Assembly: GCA_003166795.1 (NCBI GenBank)
Contig: PMUS01000058.1
Span: forward strand, 14,498-78,497
Length of the DNA stretch: 64,000 nt
Reading direction: 5' to 3'
Source of the DNA: Acidobacteriota bacterium
GTDB taxonomy: Bacteria > Acidobacteriota > Terriglobia > Acidiferrales > UBA7541
Shown here: piece by piece, positions 61,444-64,000 of the stretch
Layout: the number at the start of each line of letters is the position of its first letter
How positions within the stretch are numbered: the first letter of the stretch is position 1
Notes under the pieces: model-generated
What the model was told of the DNA's origin: nothing
Database searches by the model: none
The model's input: the letters and a program-made list of their open reading frames with translations, nothing else
Program-made: the position numbers and the translations under genes

Positions 61444-63777
61444 GTGCGCGTTCTAACACCGACTGAAAACAAACGCTTCAACGAAATGATCGGCTTCGTA
61501 GGCCTGAGCCTGGCAGTCCTGCTGGCTCTGAGCCTGCTTTCGTATTCACCCCTGGACGCCTCGTTCAACGTCTCCGCGGCGCCTCCGGGTTCCGGCCCGG
61601 CGCGGAATTGGATTGGGCCCGTGGGGGCTCACACCGCCGATCTGTTTTTCCAGCTCGCGGGCTACGGCGCGTTTCTGTTTCCGATCGGAATGTTTCTGGT
61701 GGCCATGCGCTGGTTTCGCAGCCAGCTCTTGGTCGCGCCAACCGCGAAGCTGATCGGATGGGGTTTGCTGCTCCTCTCGCTTTCCGCGGAAATGACTCTC
61801 GTGCACATGCCGGATGTTCGCGGCGCGTTGCCGGCGGGAGGACTCCTCGGCAAGCTGCTCGCCCAGGGATTGCGCGCCGCTCTGAATCCGGTTGGCGCGA
61901 ACCTGGTTACGATCGCCACTCTGTTGACTGCCCTATTCCTGACCACCAGCTTTTCGTTCAACGCGGCCGCCAGATGGATGCAGAAACCGATGGCCAGCGA
62001 AGGCATGATCGGGCAGTGGATGGCACGCGTGACGGCCTGGCGAGAAGAGCGCGAATCGGTCCGCCTGCGCAAGCAGGTCGAGGACACCAGGATCGCGGGC
62101 CGGCGCCCCGTAGCCCAGCAGCGCGTTTCGACGAAGGAGATCGAGGAAGACGAAGAAGAAAAAGAGGAAGCGATTGATCACAAGGCCCCGCAAGGCGAAC
62201 GCGGACCGCACGTCATCCAGTTCCACGATCCGGTTCCGCCGCCCTCGACCAAGAAGAGCGCACCCGAGCCAAAAATCTCCCACTGGAAGACGAACTTCAA
62301 GCTGCCGCCGCTCAACCTGCTGCACACCGCCGAGCGCGGCGAAAAAATGGACGAAGCCGAGCTCAAGGAGTGCGCGCGCGCGATCGAGCAAAAATGCGCG
62401 GAGTTTGAAGTTGGCGGCCACATCACTCAGATCAATCCCGGGCCAGTGGTCACCACATTCGAGTTCAAGCCCGAGGCGGGGATCAAATACAGCCGCGTCA
62501 CCGGCTTGGGCGAGGACCTCTGCCTCGCGCTGCGCGCCGAATCACTTTTGATCGAGCGCATACCGGGAAAATCAACCGTCGGAATCGAAGTGCCCAACGT
62601 GCGGCGGGAAACCATTGCCCTGCGCGATGTGATCGAGTCGCCGGAATTTTCGCATTCCTCATCCAAGCTCTCGCTGCCGCTTGGAAAAGATTTGATTGGG
62701 CGCATCCGCGCGGCCGACCTGACGCAGATGCCTCACCTGCTGATCGCTGGCTCGACCGGCACCGGCAAGAGCGTCTTCATCAATTCCCTGTTGATGGGCA
62801 TGCTCTATAAATCCACGCCCGACGAATTGAAGCTGGTGCTGGTGGACCCGAAGCGCCTCGAACTGGGGCTTTATGCCGACATTCCGCACCTCTATACGCC
62901 GGTCGTCACCGACGCAAAAGTGGCGGCAAACGTCCTGCGAAACGCGACCCGCGAAATGGAGCGGCGATTAAAACTTCTCGCGCAACGCAGCGTGCGGAAT
63001 ATCGAGCAGTACAACCGCACGTTCGAGAAGGGGCAGTCGCTTTCGCTCTTTGAAAATGCCGAAGACGAGGAGCATCGCCCGCTGCCTTATCTCGTGATCG
63101 TGATTGACGAGTTGGCCGACCTGATGATGGTGGATACCAACGGCGTCGAGGAATCCATCACGCGACTGGCGCAGATGGCCCGCGCGGTTGGCATTCACCT
63201 GATCCTCGCGACGCAGCGGCCGTCGGTTGACGTCATCACCGGGCTGATCAAAGCCAATTTCCCCGCGCGCATTTCATTCCGCGTGGCCAGCAAAGTTGAC
63301 TCGCGAACCATTCTCGATACGAACGGTTCGGAGTCCCTGCTCGGCAAGGGCGACATGCTCTATTTGCCGGCAGGATCGTCGAGACTACACCGCATCCACG
63401 GCCCTTATGTCCATGAGAACGAAGTCGCGGCCGTCTGCGATTTCTGGCGCGATCAGGCCAAAGCCATTTACAACGAGGAGCTTCTCAGACCGCCCAAGGA
63501 TGAGAATGCAATGGGCGGCGGCATGGCCGATGGTGGAGACGGCGGAGAAGACGTTGACGACGATCTCTATCAAGACGCCGTACGCGTCTGCCTCGAAATG
63601 GGCCGCGCGTCCACATCAACGCTCCAGCGCCGCTTGCGGATCGGCTACGGCCGCGCCGCGCGCTTAATTGACCTCATGGAGAAGGACGGCATCGTCGGCC
63701 CCGCCGACGGCTCCAAGCCCCGCGAAGTCCTCAAGACGAAGGACTGGATGAAAGAATTCGACGACTCGATGAAGTGA
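61444..63777 (+). CDS. ftsK: DNA translocase FtsK
   Basis: GTG 61444 with GAGGAGAG 8 bases upstream gives 777 residues. Four N-terminal membrane helices (to about 180) anchor it at the septum. A short acidic linker (KEIEEDEEEKEEAID) leads to the motor: alpha domain HWKTNFKLPPLNLLHTAERG, Walker A AGSTGTGKSVFINSLL (about 436-451), Walker B LVIVIDELADLMM (about 550-562) and ATQRPSVDVITGLIKANFPA. The gamma winged-helix (ALDxLL-type VCLEMGRASTSTLQRRLRIG) recognises KOPS. It pumps chromosome DNA through the closing septum. Its linker is short compared with proteobacterial FtsK. Confidence 0.97.
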   Translation: MRVLTPTENKRFNEMIGFVGLSLAVLLALSLLSYSPLDASFNVSAAPPGSGPARNWIGPVGAHTADLFFQLAGYGAFLFPIGMFLVAMRWFRSQLLVAPTAKLIGWGLLLLSLSAEMTLVHMPDVRGALPAGGLLGKLLAQGLRAALNPVGANLVTIATLLTALFLTTSFSFNAAARWMQKPMASEGMIGQWMARVTAWREERESVRLRKQVEDTRIAGRRPVAQQRVSTKEIEEDEEEKEEAIDHKAPQGERGPHVIQFHDPVPPPSTKKSAPEPKISHWKTNFKLPPLNLLHTAERGEKMDEAELKECARAIEQKCAEFEVGGHITQINPGPVVTTFEFKPEAGIKYSRVTGLGEDLCLALRAESLLIERIPGKSTVGIEVPNVRRETIALRDVIESPEFSHSSSKLSLPLGKDLIGRIRAADLTQMPHLLIAGSTGTGKSVFINSLLMGMLYKSTPDELKLVLVDPKRLELGLYADIPHLYTPVVTDAKVAANVLRNATREMERRLKLLAQRSVRNIEQYNRTFEKGQSLSLFENAEDEEHRPLPYLVIVIDELADLMMVDTNGVEESITRLAQMARAVGIHLILATQRPSVDVITGLIKANFPARISFRVASKVDSRTILDTNGSESLLGKGDMLYLPAGSSRLHRIHGPYVHENEVAAVCDFWRDQAKAIYNEELLRPPKDENAMGGGMADGGDGGEDVDDDLYQDAVRVCLEMGRASTSTLQRRLRIGYGRAARLIDLMEKDGIVGPADGSKPREVLKTKDWMKEFDDSMK

Positions 63778-63838
63778 CGATCCCACAAGGATCGTCATCC
63801 TGAGTCCGGCGCGGCGAGCCCGACGAAGGCTCTCTCTC
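63775..63838. repeat. GACGATCC...GGATCGTCATCCTGAG repeat, copy 2
   Basis: GACGATCC (63776-63783) pairs with GGATCGTC (63789-63796); the element begins in the ftsK stop codon and matches copy 1 at 48731 in about 31 of the first 32 bases, the single difference lying in the loop. The downstream part (GTCCGGCGCGGCGAGC) is degenerate compared with copy 1. Confidence 0.7.
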
Positions 63839-63890
63839 GACGCGAGGTTCGGCTCGTTCAACTCGCGCTGGCCATTTTCTGCTTTCCCTT

Positions 63891-63920
63891 TTCCTCTGTG
63901 TCTCTGTGCCTCCGTGGCAG
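63891..63920. repeat. Dispersed CCTCTGTGTCTCTGTGCC intergenic repeat
   Basis: CCTCTGTGTCTCTGTGCC followed by TCCGTGGCAG lies between ftsK and the tRNA. It belongs to the same repeat group as 23409 and 58219. Confidence 0.5.
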
Positions 63921-63964
63921 ATTGCCTCAGACGCTTTTCCCTTTCCGTCGCGCCGCCTTTTCCG

Positions 63965-63970
63965 TAGAAT
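63965..63970 (+). promoter_or_regulatory. Putative -10 box for the tRNA
   Basis: TAGAAT at 63965-63970 is a good -10, 16 bases before the tRNA 5' end. The -35 (TTTCCG near 63942) is poor. Confidence 0.35.
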
Positions 63971-63986
63971 CTTTTGTTGTGCCGGT

Positions 63987-64000
63987 GCCGAGGTAGCTCA
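63987..64000 (+). tRNA. 5' end of a tRNA gene (truncated by the window edge)
   Basis: The last 14 bases are GCCGAGGTAGCTCA: a 7-base acceptor strand, the T8-A9 pair, and the GCTC-A start of the D arm, the standard tRNA opening. The anticodon is outside the window, so the amino acid cannot be told; GCCGAGG acceptors occur in tRNA-Phe among others. This rests on a short pattern only. Confidence 0.6.

Noticed and set aside
61058-61459. 133-codon minus-strand frame before ftsK
   Set aside because: It includes the 16-bp inverted repeat and the ftsK ribosome site, and the translation is Arg-rich without a domain.
1-64000. CRISPR arrays, rRNA genes, insertion sequences or prophage
   Set aside because: No regularly spaced repeats, rRNA signatures, transposases, integrases or phage structural genes were seen.

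Overview
The window looks like chromosomal DNA of an acidobacterium (Acidobacteriota). It is GC-rich and carries lineage-typical genes: a VWFA-related secreted protein of the kind named for this phylum, several Ser/Thr protein kinases fused to TolB-like and TPR segments, PilZ proteins, DUF1844 and a tannase-family esterase. Housekeeping genes dominate. I see no phage, insertion sequence, integrase, CRISPR array or rRNA. The only tRNA is the first 14 bases of one cut off by the right edge. Assignment to the phylum is inference from gene content.

Layout. 1-7.7 kb: 3' end of mutS, anmK, a lipoprotein binding protein, tsaC-like (minus strand), a SpoU methyltransferase, rarA and a beta-propeller protein. 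7.8-15.3 kb, minus strand: CoA-binding protein, rluB, VWFA-related protein, scpB, scpA, trpS and an FKBP isomerase. 15.5-18.9 kb: a LytTR regulator, then a Nudix hydrolase and polX on the plus strand. 18.9-21.6 kb, minus strand: ilvB-ilvN preceded by a promoter, a short leader peptide rich in Leu/Val/Ile codons and a terminator, which together form a transcription attenuator. 21.7-23.9 kb: three successive PilZ genes and a small hypothetical gene. 23.9-26.6 kb, minus strand: DsbA-like protein, isocitrate/isopropylmalate-type dehydrogenase and a receiver-only regulator.

26.8-41.1 kb is a signalling region with four Ser/Thr kinase genes (26798, 29831, 32166, 38823). It also holds a small membrane protein with an SPFH lipoprotein, an M3 peptidase, a family 2 glycosyltransferase and a translationally coupled 54-residue protein. 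Three of the four kinase genes have a -10 box ending only 9 or 10 bases before the ATG and no Shine-Dalgarno sequence, so their mRNAs are probably leaderless.

41.3-50.6 kb: a YceI protein with a clear terminator, a tight minus-strand operon (mazG, GNAT transferase, MenC/N-succinylamino acid racemase-like enzyme, EamA transporter), a tannase-family esterase, DUF1844, a PhnP-like hydrolase and ribF. 50.7-53.9 kb, minus strand: a Fur-family regulator, rseP and dxr. 54.4-64 kb: small secreted proteins, RNase J, a GNAT enzyme, uppP, a DUF4386 protein, an orphan lasso-type precursor peptide, ftsK and the start of a tRNA.

The most notable items are the ilvBN attenuator, the orphan RiPP-like precursor at 60934-61047, the shared leaderless promoter arrangement of the kinase genes, and two dispersed intergenic repeat families, one of which supplies the stop codon of two unrelated genes.
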